Of a DNA stretch of 64,000 bases, positions 37,073 through 45,409 are shown in pieces. The DNA comes from Glutamicibacter sp. B1. Lineage in GTDB: Bacteria; Actinomycetota; Actinomycetes; Actinomycetales; Micrococcaceae. The stretch spans positions 2,666,001 through 2,730,000 of the forward strand of contig NZ_CP125942.1 in NCBI RefSeq assembly GCF_039602135.1, written 5' to 3'. Numbering within the stretch: the stretch's first letter is position 1; each line of letters begins with the position of its first letter. The notes under the pieces are model-generated. The model made no database searches. It was not told the DNA's origin and saw only the letters and a list, made by a program, of their open reading frames with translations. Position numbers and translations under genes: made by a program.

Positions 37073-39119
37073 TCGGGTTCCTCTTATCGGCCTGCTTATA
37101 GCGGGCGAACATCGCGTTATAGGCTTCCAGCTCGGCATCGTTATCACGATCGGCCTGCCGGTCATAGCGTTTGGTGTCCTTCTTGTCCTGCTTCAACCAG
37201 GAGATCACCACAAAGATGGCCAGTACTAGGGTGGGCACTTCACCAATGGCCCACATCGCCCCGGCACCCACCACCTGATCCTCCAGCGCGGTGCCACCCC
37301 AGGTGCGACCCATATTGCCGAAGTAGTCCGGGGCCAGCAGGGTTTCGGTGCTCATCAGCGCCACACCGAAGAAGGCGTGGAAGGCCACGGTGGCCAGCAG
37401 GACCACCAGACGCATCGGGTACGGGTAACGCTTAGGCACCGGATCGGCATCCACCAAAGACAGTGCAAAGAGGTAACCGGTGAGCAAGAAGTGCAGGTTC
37501 ATCAGCTCGTGGCCTGCGTGGTAGCGCATCGCTGGTTCCAGGATCGGGGTGAAGTAGAAGACCACAATCGACCCGGCAAAGTTCACAGCCGCAAAAATCG
37601 GGTGCGTGATGACCTTGGAATAGCGCGAGTGGACGATGAACAGGATCCATTCGCGTGGCCCACGGGTATTATCGGTGCGTGCCGGCAACACCTGCAATAA
37701 CAGGGTGATCGGGGTGCCCAGTACCAAGAAGATCGGCACGATCATGGTCAAGGACATGTGGTCGACCATGTGGGTGGAGAACTGGATCTTGCCATATACC
37801 GCCACGCCACCACTGGTCACATAGAACAGTGCGAATAGGCCTACCACCCAGCTGATCAGGCGCAGCACGCTGGGCTTATCCCCGCGGCGGGCCAGGGTGA
37901 TAAACGCCCAGAGGTAGGCGGTCAGCCCGAACAGGCACACGGCCACCCAGATCCAGTCAAACCGCCAGGTGGTCAGCCAGCTGCTGGCATCTGGTGCAGG
38001 AGGCAGGTCGTACCCGGTGAGCAGTCTAGCCGGTGTGGTTTGTGCCGGGGCTTCATCACTGGTTGGTGGTGCGGTCCGAGCGAGCACGGTCGCCACGGAC
38101 ATCACCGAGGCCATCAAAATGACTTCGCCGAGCACGATCTGCCAGGCGGCCCGCAAAGCACTATACTGACCGGCCAACAGCTTGGGAATCACAAAGCGGC
38201 GGTGGCACAATCCCAGTACGCCCAAGGCCAGGGTGATGACCAGTTTAACAATCACCAGGGTGCCATAGGGGGTCAGCCACTGTTCCCAGCTGGTGATACG
38301 GATGATCGCCGAGGCGAACCCGGAACCAATCATCAAAAACACCACAAAGGCGGCCAGCGCCGAATAGCGTTTCAGGACCACCCCGGCGAGCACCTGTCCG
38401 CGCGTCTTCCCCGGAGCTTCACCGGTCAGGGTCGGGGCGAGCAGGGCCAACACGATGATGCCACCAAACCAGAGGACCACGGCCAGCAGGTGTAATCCGA
38501 TGGAGTTCACCGCAGCGAAGTGGTCATCGCCTCCGGCAGCGTGGCCAATGAAGGCCAGGGGCAGGATGCCAAAGAGCGAGAAGAACGCGGTGGCGCCCAC
38601 CCCGGTTTTTGAACGCACCGCCAGGGCGAGCGAACTGACCACGGCCGCGATCACTACCATCCAGGCCCAGGCTCGGCCGGTGGTGATCGAAAGAATGTAG
38701 TCGAGGATCGCAGCGGAATACTGCGCATCCAGGTTGATAGGCAGGCCGGCCAGGTCCCAGAAGGTCAATATCATCACGCAAGCCGCGGACAGCGTCCACA
38801 GCACGGCAGCCCCGGCAGCGATATTCATCGCACGGGTAAAGGCCGGATGATCGGCACCTTGGACATCGCGGGTGCTCTTGGTGCTGCGCGGAAGGATCGC
38901 GGCAGCAAAAACTAGCGCAGCAATGGCTACGGACATGGCACTATGGTGGATCGCTCGAGCGATCGGCAGGGACCAACGCACAAAGGCACCCGGGTCGGCC
39001 AATTCGGCCGGGCGGGCAATGCCGGTGAACATCACCGCAGCCAGGAAGACGACCGCCGAGGCGAGCACTCCAGGCAGGATGAAGCGGGTGACTGAAACCG
39101 TGCGCTGTGCTGTATCCAT
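37065..39119 (-). CDS. CopD-CtaG fusion membrane protein (copper import / cytochrome oxidase assembly)
   Basis: A 684-residue polytopic protein. The N-terminal half (about 1-350) has the CopD-type eight-helix layout (IHHSAMSVAIAALVFAAAIL, SIGLHLLAVVLWFGGIIVLA). The C-terminal half is a CtaG/caa3-type domain with MVDHMSLTMIVPIFLVLGTP, MRYHAGHELMNLHFLLTGY and DYFGNMGRTWGG; its His and Met residues could bind copper. Such fusions supply copper to heme-copper oxidases in actinobacteria. It follows Dyp peroxidase by about 100 bp and overlaps the lipoprotein gene. Confidence 0.9.
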   Translation of the reverse strand: MDTAQRTVSVTRFILPGVLASAVVFLAAVMFTGIARPAELADPGAFVRWSLPIARAIHHSAMSVAIAALVFAAAILPRSTKSTRDVQGADHPAFTRAMNIAAGAAVLWTLSAACVMILTFWDLAGLPINLDAQYSAAILDYILSITTGRAWAWMVVIAAVVSSLALAVRSKTGVGATAFFSLFGILPLAFIGHAAGGDDHFAAVNSIGLHLLAVVLWFGGIIVLALLAPTLTGEAPGKTRGQVLAGVVLKRYSALAAFVVFLMIGSGFASAIIRITSWEQWLTPYGTLVIVKLVITLALGVLGLCHRRFVIPKLLAGQYSALRAAWQIVLGEVILMASVMSVATVLARTAPPTSDEAPAQTTPARLLTGYDLPPAPDASSWLTTWRFDWIWVAVCLFGLTAYLWAFITLARRGDKPSVLRLISWVVGLFALFYVTSGGVAVYGKIQFSTHMVDHMSLTMIVPIFLVLGTPITLLLQVLPARTDNTRGPREWILFIVHSRYSKVITHPIFAAVNFAGSIVVFYFTPILEPAMRYHAGHELMNLHFLLTGYLFALSLVDADPVPKRYPYPMRLVVLLATVAFHAFFGVALMSTETLLAPDYFGNMGRTWGGTALEDQVVGAGAMWAIGEVPTLVLAIFVVISWLKQDKKDTKRYDRQADRDNDAELEAYNAMFARYKQADKRNPNA

Positions 39120-39222
39120 ATCCTTCTTATCATCTCATTTTTGCCCCGGCCCGTCAGGCTGGGAAGGGCCGAAGCCACCCCGCTACAGTGCATCTCACAC
39201 CGTCGCGGGGTGGCGATCAGGC

Positions 39223-40386
39223 TCAACTAAAGAGCTGCTGGCCCAGGTAGCCGCCCTCGTCGACCCCCGGAAGGATCGCGTAGAGCGCCGAACCCACCGG
39301 TTTTAGCCAGGTGTTCAGCGCATCCGCAGCGGCCAAACGGTGTTGTACCGGAATGAAACTGCTACGCGGATCGCTCTGATAACTGGCGAAGAGTAAGCCG
39401 GCGTGCTGCCCATCATCGAAGTTATAGCCCCGACGATGAATCGTTTCGCCACCGTGGCTTGGTTTAGCCAAGGCCACGTGGGCGTTGGCCGCGATGCTAG
39501 GCAGGCCCAACTCGTTTTCTGCCGTCAAATCCACCGGGTCATTCACGCTGGAACCCGAAAGCGGTGAACCATCGCTCTGGCGCCGGCCCAGGGCAAAATC
39601 TCGGCCGGTCACATCCACTTCGTCCCACCGATCCAGATCCATCTCGAAGCGGCGCAGTGCCAGCGTGGTGCCGTTGGGGATCCATCTGCCCTCGCCAAAG
39701 ACCGCTTGTTCTCGGGCTTCATTGGCCGGGTTATTCACTCCGTCCACTTGCCCGAACAGATTCCTGAAGGTATCCGCTCCGGGCATGGGGCGCATGAACC
39801 CGGTCTGCACAAAACGCTGGGTCGTCAGTTGGCGCAGGTTTTTGCTGACCGCGCGCACCGCGTGATGCAGCACCGTGGGATCTTGCGAGCAGAACTGGAT
39901 CAACAAGTCGCTTTGCTGATACTGCTTTTCCAGCTCATCGTTGGCGAACGCCGGCATGCTGCCCACAGTCCCCTGCCCGATCACATCGAGCAGGATTTGG
40001 CCAAGTCCTACGGTCAGGGTCAGTTCACTCGGTGGTTGCGCCATTTCTGGTTCGGTATCTGCCAGCACTCCCCGACCGCTCATCAGCCGTGCCGCATCGT
40101 CGGAGATCATCTGCAACAGGGCTTGCAGTTGCTGCTTCTTTGATCCTTCGCGCCAGCGCATATCCCAGCCGATAAACACCGCATGCTCCTGCTGGGCATC
40201 GATGATCCCGGACTGGTATTGCCCGTAGAACGATCGGTACCCCAACTCGGAGTCAGGTATCTGCGTCGTGGCTTGGGCCGAGCGCAGGCTACCGGCTCCA
40301 AAACCGGTGAGCAGCCCGCCTGCTGCCGCTGCAGCGGTGCTGCCCAGCAATAGGCGGCGCGGAAGACTAGTGTCCGGCATGCTCAT
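39223..40386 (-). CDS. Tat-exported Dyp-type heme peroxidase
   Basis: A 387-residue peroxidase. The N-terminus has a twin-arginine motif (SLPRRLLLG) and a hydrophobic stretch, so it is exported folded. The Dyp hallmark GxxDG is at 212-216 (Asp215 catalytic), and IHRRGYNFDDG near the C-terminus carries the probable proximal heme histidine. It resembles EfeB/DypA, but no efeU or efeO is next to it; the neighbours are copper genes. Start ATG 40386 follows AAGGAAAATTACG and overlaps the PCu(A)C gene by 20 bp. Confidence 0.9.
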   Translation of the reverse strand: MSMPDTSLPRRLLLGSTAAAAAGGLLTGFGAGSLRSAQATTQIPDSELGYRSFYGQYQSGIIDAQQEHAVFIGWDMRWREGSKKQQLQALLQMISDDAARLMSGRGVLADTEPEMAQPPSELTLTVGLGQILLDVIGQGTVGSMPAFANDELEKQYQQSDLLIQFCSQDPTVLHHAVRAVSKNLRQLTTQRFVQTGFMRPMPGADTFRNLFGQVDGVNNPANEAREQAVFGEGRWIPNGTTLALRRFEMDLDRWDEVDVTGRDFALGRRQSDGSPLSGSSVNDPVDLTAENELGLPSIAANAHVALAKPSHGGETIHRRGYNFDDGQHAGLLFASYQSDPRSSFIPVQHRLAAADALNTWLKPVGSALYAILPGVDEGGYLGQQLFS

Positions 40387-40900
40387 CGTAATTTTCCTTG
40401 GCGCCATCAAAGTTGCGGATCGGGAAATCCACGGTGGTGCTTGAACCATCGGAGAACTCTAGGTTCAACGTGATGCTTTGGGCAGCGACCAATGGTTCCT
40501 TCAGGTCCATGAACATCAAGTGATTTCCTCCGGGCGCCAATTCGACCTCGGCACCGGGAGCAATCACGAGATCGCCTTCCAGTTGCTTCATGCTCATGTC
40601 TTGGCCGCTTCCGGCCATTTCGTGCATCTGGATTTCATCGCCCTGTGCGTCGGTGACCTGATGCAATTCCACAGGGTAGTCCGCGGAATTGTGCAGTTTG
40701 CCGAAGGCCGCGCTCATCCCGGTTTCAGCAGCCTTGGCCCAGGTATCGCTGGTGGTTAAGGCTTGGGCTTGGGTGCCCTGTTGTGCTGTGGTGGACGTCG
40801 CCGAAGCTGTGCTTGTCTCGGTTGCTGGGGCGCTTTGTGCGCAGCCGGTCAGCAGCAGTCCAAAACCCAGTGCAAGGGCGGTCATTGATTTAGTTTTCAT
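40367..40900 (-). CDS. periplasmic-type copper chaperone PCu(A)C lipoprotein
   Basis: A 177-residue lipoprotein (lipobox LTGC) with the PCu(A)C domain, which carries Cu(I) outside the membrane to CuA or oxidase centres. The methionine/histidine ligands are visible in QMHEMAGSGQDMSMKQLEGD and GGNHLMFMDLKEPL, matching the family's H-x(n)-M ... H-x-M pattern. Start ATG 40900. Located between CopC and Dyp peroxidase. Confidence 0.9.
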   Translation of the reverse strand: MKTKSMTALALGFGLLLTGCAQSAPATETSTASATSTTAQQGTQAQALTTSDTWAKAAETGMSAAFGKLHNSADYPVELHQVTDAQGDEIQMHEMAGSGQDMSMKQLEGDLVIAPGAEVELAPGGNHLMFMDLKEPLVAAQSITLNLEFSDGSSTTVDFPIRNFDGAKENYDEHAGH

Positions 40901-40991
40901 CGTCTCAAGCTTTCGTGGTGTGGGCACTAATGTGCGGGCACGCCAAAGGCCACGGTGGCCCTGGGCGCACCGGATATAAGTGAGGTTGTTG

Positions 40992-41597
40992 CTACTTGTT
41001 ATTGCGCATGAACTTGGCCAGAACAGCGATCACGCCGCCAAGGATCACTACGCCGATGACAACCCACAGCACCGGGCTCATCGAGCTACCGGCGGCCTGT
41101 ACTGGATTCTGGGATGCTTCGGTTGAATCGCTAGCCTGAGCGGTTTCGCTTGGCTGAGCTGATTCACTCGGTGCGTTGACCATCGATGGGGTTGGCTTTG
41201 CACTCTCGATAGTGAAGGCCAGCTTGTTTTCTACCGGGTGGCCGTCAGAGGAGACCACGCGGAAGGCAAGGTCGTATTCGCCAGCTTCCAATTCCTTGGC
41301 AGGGGTGACCGTGACAACTTTGCCCTTGGTCGCGGCGGTAGTTTCAATTTCCTTGCCGTCCTGCTTCAGCACGACCTTGGTCGATTCAACACCGGTCATG
41401 GTCTGCAGTTCACCGGAGAATTCGAGGGTGAGCTTCTCGGGTGCTTCCTTCAGGGTTGCGCCGTCTTTCGGGGTGGAGCTGACCAATTCATCGTGGGCAG
41501 AGGCGGCCGTGATGGAGGTGAACAGGGCCAGGATCGCTAGCAAGATCACGGCGCTCAGGCGGGTCAAGGTTGTTTTGGGCAGGGTCATGCTCTTCAT
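40992..41597 (-). CDS. copC: CopC-domain copper-binding protein with C-terminal anchor
   Basis: A 201-residue exported protein. Signal peptide to about ASA-H (the histidine after cleavage is the canonical first copper ligand of CopC), then HDELVSSTPKDGATL, the beta-barrel and VVSSDGHPVENKLAFTI, which holds the second-site histidine. A Ser/Thr/Ala-rich linker and a C-terminal helix with basic end (MRNNK) anchor it outside the membrane. Start ATG 41597 with MKSMTLPK; two further ATGs precede it in frame. Confidence 0.88.
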   Translation of the reverse strand: MKSMTLPKTTLTRLSAVILLAILALFTSITAASAHDELVSSTPKDGATLKEAPEKLTLEFSGELQTMTGVESTKVVLKQDGKEIETTAATKGKVVTVTPAKELEAGEYDLAFRVVSSDGHPVENKLAFTIESAKPTPSMVNAPSESAQPSETAQASDSTEASQNPVQAAGSSMSPVLWVVIGVVILGGVIAVLAKFMRNNK

Positions 41598-41641
41598 TGT
41601 TTTCCTTCCAATCCCCACTGCTGGGGAGCTTCGTTAGTGTC

Positions 41642-42283
41642 TTAGGCGGCAAGAACGAAGCAAGGAGGGCCTCGGCGCTCGGGCAGTCTTCCCAATTGCG
41701 CAAGCTTGAGTTGAAAACGCAGTGGGAAATAGGCCGGAAGTGCCGGGGCTTCAGGAATCTGAAGACGGATCAGAGCAAGTATGCGTCGAGCCGTTGACAG
41801 GCTCAGGTACGAACCCAGGAGGTTCAATAAGCGTTCGCCCTGGTTGAGCACGAGGATGCTGACCACTGCTGCCATGACGTGCGCGTAGAGCATCGACTCT
41901 GTGTGCGCCTGTGAGTAATGGCTGCTGATATCGCGGGCCAGTTCGAGGCTACGTCCGGTATGCTGCACGTGCTCCATGCCGTGCACACCGGTAGCGTCGT
42001 GGCTCATCACCGACAGGCTCAAGTGGAACAGGCCCTGGCTGGCGATCACCACCAAACTGGTGGCCCACAGGGAGAACTTCTTACCTACCAGCAAGAGGGC
42101 GATCACTGCCGAAACGCAGGTGATCAGGCCCATCGCGACCAAGGACATGCGTGTTGGTGCACTGTGCGCGTGAGCCGCGAAGGCTGTCCAGGTGCACACA
42201 CTCGCCGCTAACCAACCGCGCAGGACGCGGGTTGCGGGTTTCTGTGGCACGGGGTTCAGCCTATTCTTTGGGTGGGTGATCAA
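41642..42283 (-). CDS. His/Met-containing membrane protein of the copper cluster, unknown family
   Basis: A 213-residue protein with about four helices. An external segment rich in His and Met (SHDATGVHGMEHVQH, then ISSHYSQAHTESMLYAHVM) suggests metal binding. I do not recognise a named family. Its end is 44 bp from copC and it seems to open the copper operon, so a copper role is inferred from position and composition only. Confidence 0.65.
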   Translation of the reverse strand: MITHPKNRLNPVPQKPATRVLRGWLAASVCTWTAFAAHAHSAPTRMSLVAMGLITCVSAVIALLLVGKKFSLWATSLVVIASQGLFHLSLSVMSHDATGVHGMEHVQHTGRSLELARDISSHYSQAHTESMLYAHVMAAVVSILVLNQGERLLNLLGSYLSLSTARRILALIRLQIPEAPALPAYFPLRFQLKLAQLGRLPERRGPPCFVLAA

Positions 42284-42337
42284 GCACGCCTGATTCTACG
42301 CGAAGTAGAACATCGGCTCAAACGCTGGAGAAAAGCA

Positions 42338-42386
42338 CAAGGCCCGATCCACCCGCCGGGAAGTTCCAGCGAGGAATCGGGCCTTG
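42338..42386 (-). terminator. terminator of HU copy 1
   Basis: A stem of 12-13 bp (CAAGGCCCGAT with ATCGGGCCTTG at its base) closes a loop of about 22 bases. Its outer part overlaps the first bases of the duplicated 390-bp block. It ends the HU gene before the copper operon. Confidence 0.65.
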
Positions 42387-42768
42387 TTCAAGCCTAAAGA
42401 AGCTTACTTCTTGGCAACAGCAGCCTTCAGCTTCGAACCAGCGGTCAGCTTCACCGAGTGACCAGCAGGAATCTGGATAGCCTCACCGGTCTGTGGGTTA
42501 CGACCGGTACGAGCAGCACGGTCGGTGCGCTCAACAGCCAACCAACCTGGGATGGTGACCTTTTCACCCTGGGAAATCTGGTCGACGAAAACTTCGAACA
42601 CAGCATCCAGAACACCGTTGACGGCAACCTGGGAGTTTTCGGTCTTCGCTGCAACAGCAGCAACAAGTTCGCTACGGTTCATAGCCAATGTATGGTCCTC
42701 CTGGACTAGTGATCCAAAACCCGATCCCGGGCCTCGAACGCCGCACGGTCGCACGGACTTATCAGTGA
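42379..42768. repeat. 390-bp direct repeat, unit 1 (HU gene with leader)
   Basis: Identical, as far as I can read base by base, to 42936-43325 (offset 557 bp). It covers part of the terminator stem, the whole HU gene and about 80 bp of 5' leader. Outside these limits the two copies share nothing. Confidence 0.92.
42404..42688 (-). CDS. hup: HU-family nucleoid protein, copy 1
   Basis: A 94-residue DNA-bending protein that acts as a dimer on the nucleoid. It shows the HU fold: helical N-terminus (MNRSELVAAVAAKT), the IPGWLAVERTDRAARTGRNPQTGE arm region and IPAGHSVKLTAGSKLKAAV. It lacks the long lysine-rich tail of mycobacterial HupB. I prefer TTG 42688 (MAMNRS...) because AGGAGG sits exactly 8 nt before it; ATG 42682 would leave 14 nt spacing. 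Protein and nucleotide sequence are identical to copy 2 at 42961-43245. Confidence 0.93.
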   Translation of the reverse strand: MAMNRSELVAAVAAKTENSQVAVNGVLDAVFEVFVDQISQGEKVTIPGWLAVERTDRAARTGRNPQTGEAIQIPAGHSVKLTAGSKLKAAVAKK

Positions 42769-42907
42769 GAACATATCAAACCTTGAGGCCCGAAATGTCC
42801 GAAAACAGGCGAAATACCGGGATTTTTTCATCTTCTTTCGGATTTCTTGGCCCAACGGCATGATTTTTTGGCTCAATGCACGCTCAGGTTGCTTTCGTTA
42901 AGAGCGC

Positions 42908-42942
42908 AAGGCCCACCTTCCAACGGGTGGAAGATGGGCCTT
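42908..42942 (-). terminator. terminator of HU copy 2
   Basis: A 15-bp stem with one mismatch (AAGGCCCA-CTTCCA with TGGAAG-TGGGCCTT) lies just after the second HU gene. The stem differs from that of copy 1, although its last bases belong to the duplicated block. Confidence 0.75.
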
Positions 42943-43325
42943 GTTCAAGCCTAAAGAAGCTTACTTCTTGGCAACAGCAGCCTTCAGCTTCGAACCAGCG
43001 GTCAGCTTCACCGAGTGACCAGCAGGAATCTGGATAGCCTCACCGGTCTGTGGGTTACGACCGGTACGAGCAGCACGGTCGGTGCGCTCAACAGCCAACC
43101 AACCTGGGATGGTGACCTTTTCACCCTGGGAAATCTGGTCGACGAAAACTTCGAACACAGCATCCAGAACACCGTTGACGGCAACCTGGGAGTTTTCGGT
43201 CTTCGCTGCAACAGCAGCAACAAGTTCGCTACGGTTCATAGCCAATGTATGGTCCTCCTGGACTAGTGATCCAAAACCCGATCCCGGGCCTCGAACGCCG
43301 CACGGTCGCACGGACTTATCAGTGA
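42936..43325. repeat. 390-bp direct repeat, unit 2 (HU gene with leader)
   Basis: Second unit of the perfect direct repeat (see 42379-42768). The 5' edge of the shared leader stops just downstream of where a promoter would be expected, so the two genes probably have different upstream promoter sequence. Confidence 0.92.
42961..43245 (-). CDS. hup: HU-family nucleoid protein, copy 2
   Basis: Encodes the same 94-residue HU protein as copy 1, without a single base change in the gene or leader. The same start argument holds (TTG 43245 with AGGAGG 8 nt upstream, ATG 43239 as alternative). Complete identity including synonymous sites points to a very recent duplication or to continuing gene conversion. 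It is upstream of copy 1 in transcription order, with a terminator between them. Confidence 0.93.
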   Translation of the reverse strand: MAMNRSELVAAVAAKTENSQVAVNGVLDAVFEVFVDQISQGEKVTIPGWLAVERTDRAARTGRNPQTGEAIQIPAGHSVKLTAGSKLKAAVAKK

Positions 43326-43419
43326 TGAACTTACCAGTTCTGGGCGACAAAAAGTGCATCTTTCCGCGGATTCCGCTCAATTCCTCGCAAGAATTCAGGT
43401 GTGAAAGCTCACCTCGGTC

Positions 43420-44415
43420 CTAGAGCGCGAAAGGATCGAGTCCCTCATTCGCTTGCACAAATAACTCCCACGCCGCGTCCTGAAGCACCTTGCTTCGAGT
43501 GACTTTTGCCGGTCTGGCTAGCGAAATTCGGCCTTTGGAAGTCAGCTGCGGCCCGAAGAAGACCCCCGGTGCGCAACGTTCCAGTCCCTGGGTCAGCGCC
43601 GCCTCAACAATGGCCACCGAACCTTCGTGTTTGCCCTGCGCGAAACTGCCCTGCAGGCGGCCTTTGAGGCGCTGAGCGAAGTCTGGTTCGTTGATTCCCT
43701 CGATCGTAGGGGTCAAGCCCGAGATCGAATACCCGGGGTGCACGGTCACCGACCGCGCCGGCCATTGCAGCTGACGCAGTCGATGATCGAGCCCGATCCC
43801 CAAACTCTGCAACACGGCCTTGGACTGCACATAGGCCCGGTACGGGCTGTAATCCTTCTCCAATCTCAGGTTGGACGGATCGGTGCGCATCAGCAACGTG
43901 GACATCGATCCCAGGGTGATCAACCGCAACGAGTCTTCCCGGAACTTCTCAGCTAATTCTCCGATGAGTCGGGCGTGTCCAATCACGTTCGTGGTCATGG
44001 TTCGCTCAAAACCGAGCAGTCCAACTTCGCGCGTTGCCGGTGTACGAATCATCCCGGCGTTGGTCACCAGAACATCCAAGTGGCGCCCGCGCAGTTCGGC
44101 GGCCAAGGCCATGGCTGAGAGCAGTGAATCGGCATCAAACTGCATGAATTCAAGACTCGCCTCCGGGACCCGAGCGCGGATGGCAGCCATCGCCTTTTCG
44201 GCGCGTGACTGGTTACGACAGGCAAGAATCACGTGTGCACCAGCGGCCGCCAGACCCAGGGCGGCAAAGAAACCTAAACCCGCGTTGGCGCCGGTGACCA
44301 CCGCTGTTTTCCCGTTGCCCAGCCCCTTCCAACGCTCAAAGTTGGCATGAATATTGGCCTTGGGCGCCGACTGCCCCAACTGTTCTAAAGAACCCAATCG
44401 CACTGCATGATTCAT
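43420..44415 (-). CDS. short-chain dehydrogenase/reductase
   Basis: A 331-residue NAD(P)-dependent oxidoreductase. The Rossmann motif TGANAGLG is at 41-48, NAG follows strand four (VLVTNAGMI), a serine lies in LITLGSMS, and YVQSK holds the catalytic Tyr/Lys. Sequence and length resemble retinol-dehydrogenase/WW-domain-oxidoreductase-like SDRs. Substrate unknown. Start ATG 44415. Separated from the organosulfur-type operon by 22 bp, so it could be its last cistron. Confidence 0.88.
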   Translation of the reverse strand: MNHAVRLGSLEQLGQSAPKANIHANFERWKGLGNGKTAVVTGANAGLGFFAALGLAAAGAHVILACRNQSRAEKAMAAIRARVPEASLEFMQFDADSLLSAMALAAELRGRHLDVLVTNAGMIRTPATREVGLLGFERTMTTNVIGHARLIGELAEKFREDSLRLITLGSMSTLLMRTDPSNLRLEKDYSPYRAYVQSKAVLQSLGIGLDHRLRQLQWPARSVTVHPGYSISGLTPTIEGINEPDFAQRLKGRLQGSFAQGKHEGSVAIVEAALTQGLERCAPGVFFGPQLTSKGRISLARPAKVTRSKVLQDAAWELFVQANEGLDPFAL

Positions 44416-44437
44416 GCCACCAACGCTACTACAGCCC

Positions 44438-45409
44438 TTAGTTAGCCAGACCAGGTGGGTTCAGTCGAGAATCGGTAATTCCTTCCTCACTCAGACCCCA
44501 CTTATCCAAGATCTGCTGGTACGCACCGGAGGCGATCAACCCGTCGATCGCCACCTCCGCAGCTTCAGCCAAACCATTGCCCTTCTTGGTGGTCACCGCG
44601 ACCTGTGCGGTGTCCGGCCAACCACCGGGGAAGGAACCGATCTGTTTGAGCTCCCCGGCGGTTGCCTGCTTGTAGGCACCAATAGAATTCGGGCCAAAGC
44701 TGGCGTCGGCGCGGCCCGAGAGCAATGCCAGGGTCGAGGCCGAATCATCGTCATAGTATTGGAAGTCAACCGGTTTCAGGCCCTTGGCTTGATTGGCTTT
44801 ATCCCAGTCCACCAGGATCTTCTCCTGATTGGTCCCCGAACCGACGATAATCTTGAGCCCCGCAACGTCTTCGGCCTTTTCAATCGGCCCAATCTTCGAA
44901 TCCTTATCGGCATAGAACCCCAGCAGGTCTTCTCTATAGGTGGCGAAGTCAAACTTCTTCTTGCGCTCCTCGGTGACCGTGACATTGCTGATCGCCGCCT
45001 CATATTTGCCCGATTCAACACCCAAGGGCCAATCCGCCCAAGACACCGGAACCAGTTCTAGCTCCAACCCCAAGGAATCGGCGAGCGCCGCGGCCAGATC
45101 GGCGTCATTACCCACCGGCGTGGTGTTATCTGTCGCGTAGAAACTCAACGGTGCCGCGCCCGGGGCGGTGACCACGGTGAGCTTCCCGTCGGCAGCAATT
45201 TTTTCGGGAACCAGTTTCTTCGCTTCTTGGTTCACCGCGACCTCAGGGCGTTCTTGATTCGGGCTCGATAGCGCGGCCGTTTTAGCGTCGGTGGTTGCCT
45301 GGATGGGGCTCTCTTCTGTGGCCTGTGAAGGGTCGGCGCAGGCGCTGAGGGTCAGCAGCCCCACCAGTGTGAGTGCGGTGAATGCGCGACGGCTGTTCGT
45401 AGATGTCAT
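44438..45409 (-). CDS. ABC transporter substrate-binding lipoprotein 1 (organosulfur-type operon)
   Basis: A 323-residue lipoprotein with lipobox LSAC (Cys24). The family-3 fold opens KLTVVTAPGAAPLSFYATDN and has DADLAAALADSLGLELELV, YEAAISNVTVTEERKKKFDFATYRE and VGSGTNQEKILVDWDKAN. It is a clear paralogue of the lipoprotein at 48856-49821, sharing PLSFxATD, KFDFxTYR and GSGTNQEKIL. It is the last gene of the seven-gene unit and overlaps the preceding monooxygenase gene by 4 bases. Ligand inferred to be a modified amino acid or sulfur compound. Confidence 0.87.
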   Translation of the reverse strand: MTSTNSRRAFTALTLVGLLTLSACADPSQATEESPIQATTDAKTAALSSPNQERPEVAVNQEAKKLVPEKIAADGKLTVVTAPGAAPLSFYATDNTTPVGNDADLAAALADSLGLELELVPVSWADWPLGVESGKYEAAISNVTVTEERKKKFDFATYREDLLGFYADKDSKIGPIEKAEDVAGLKIIVGSGTNQEKILVDWDKANQAKGLKPVDFQYYDDDSASTLALLSGRADASFGPNSIGAYKQATAGELKQIGSFPGGWPDTAQVAVTTKKGNGLAEAAEVAIDGLIASGAYQQILDKWGLSEEGITDSRLNPPGLAN

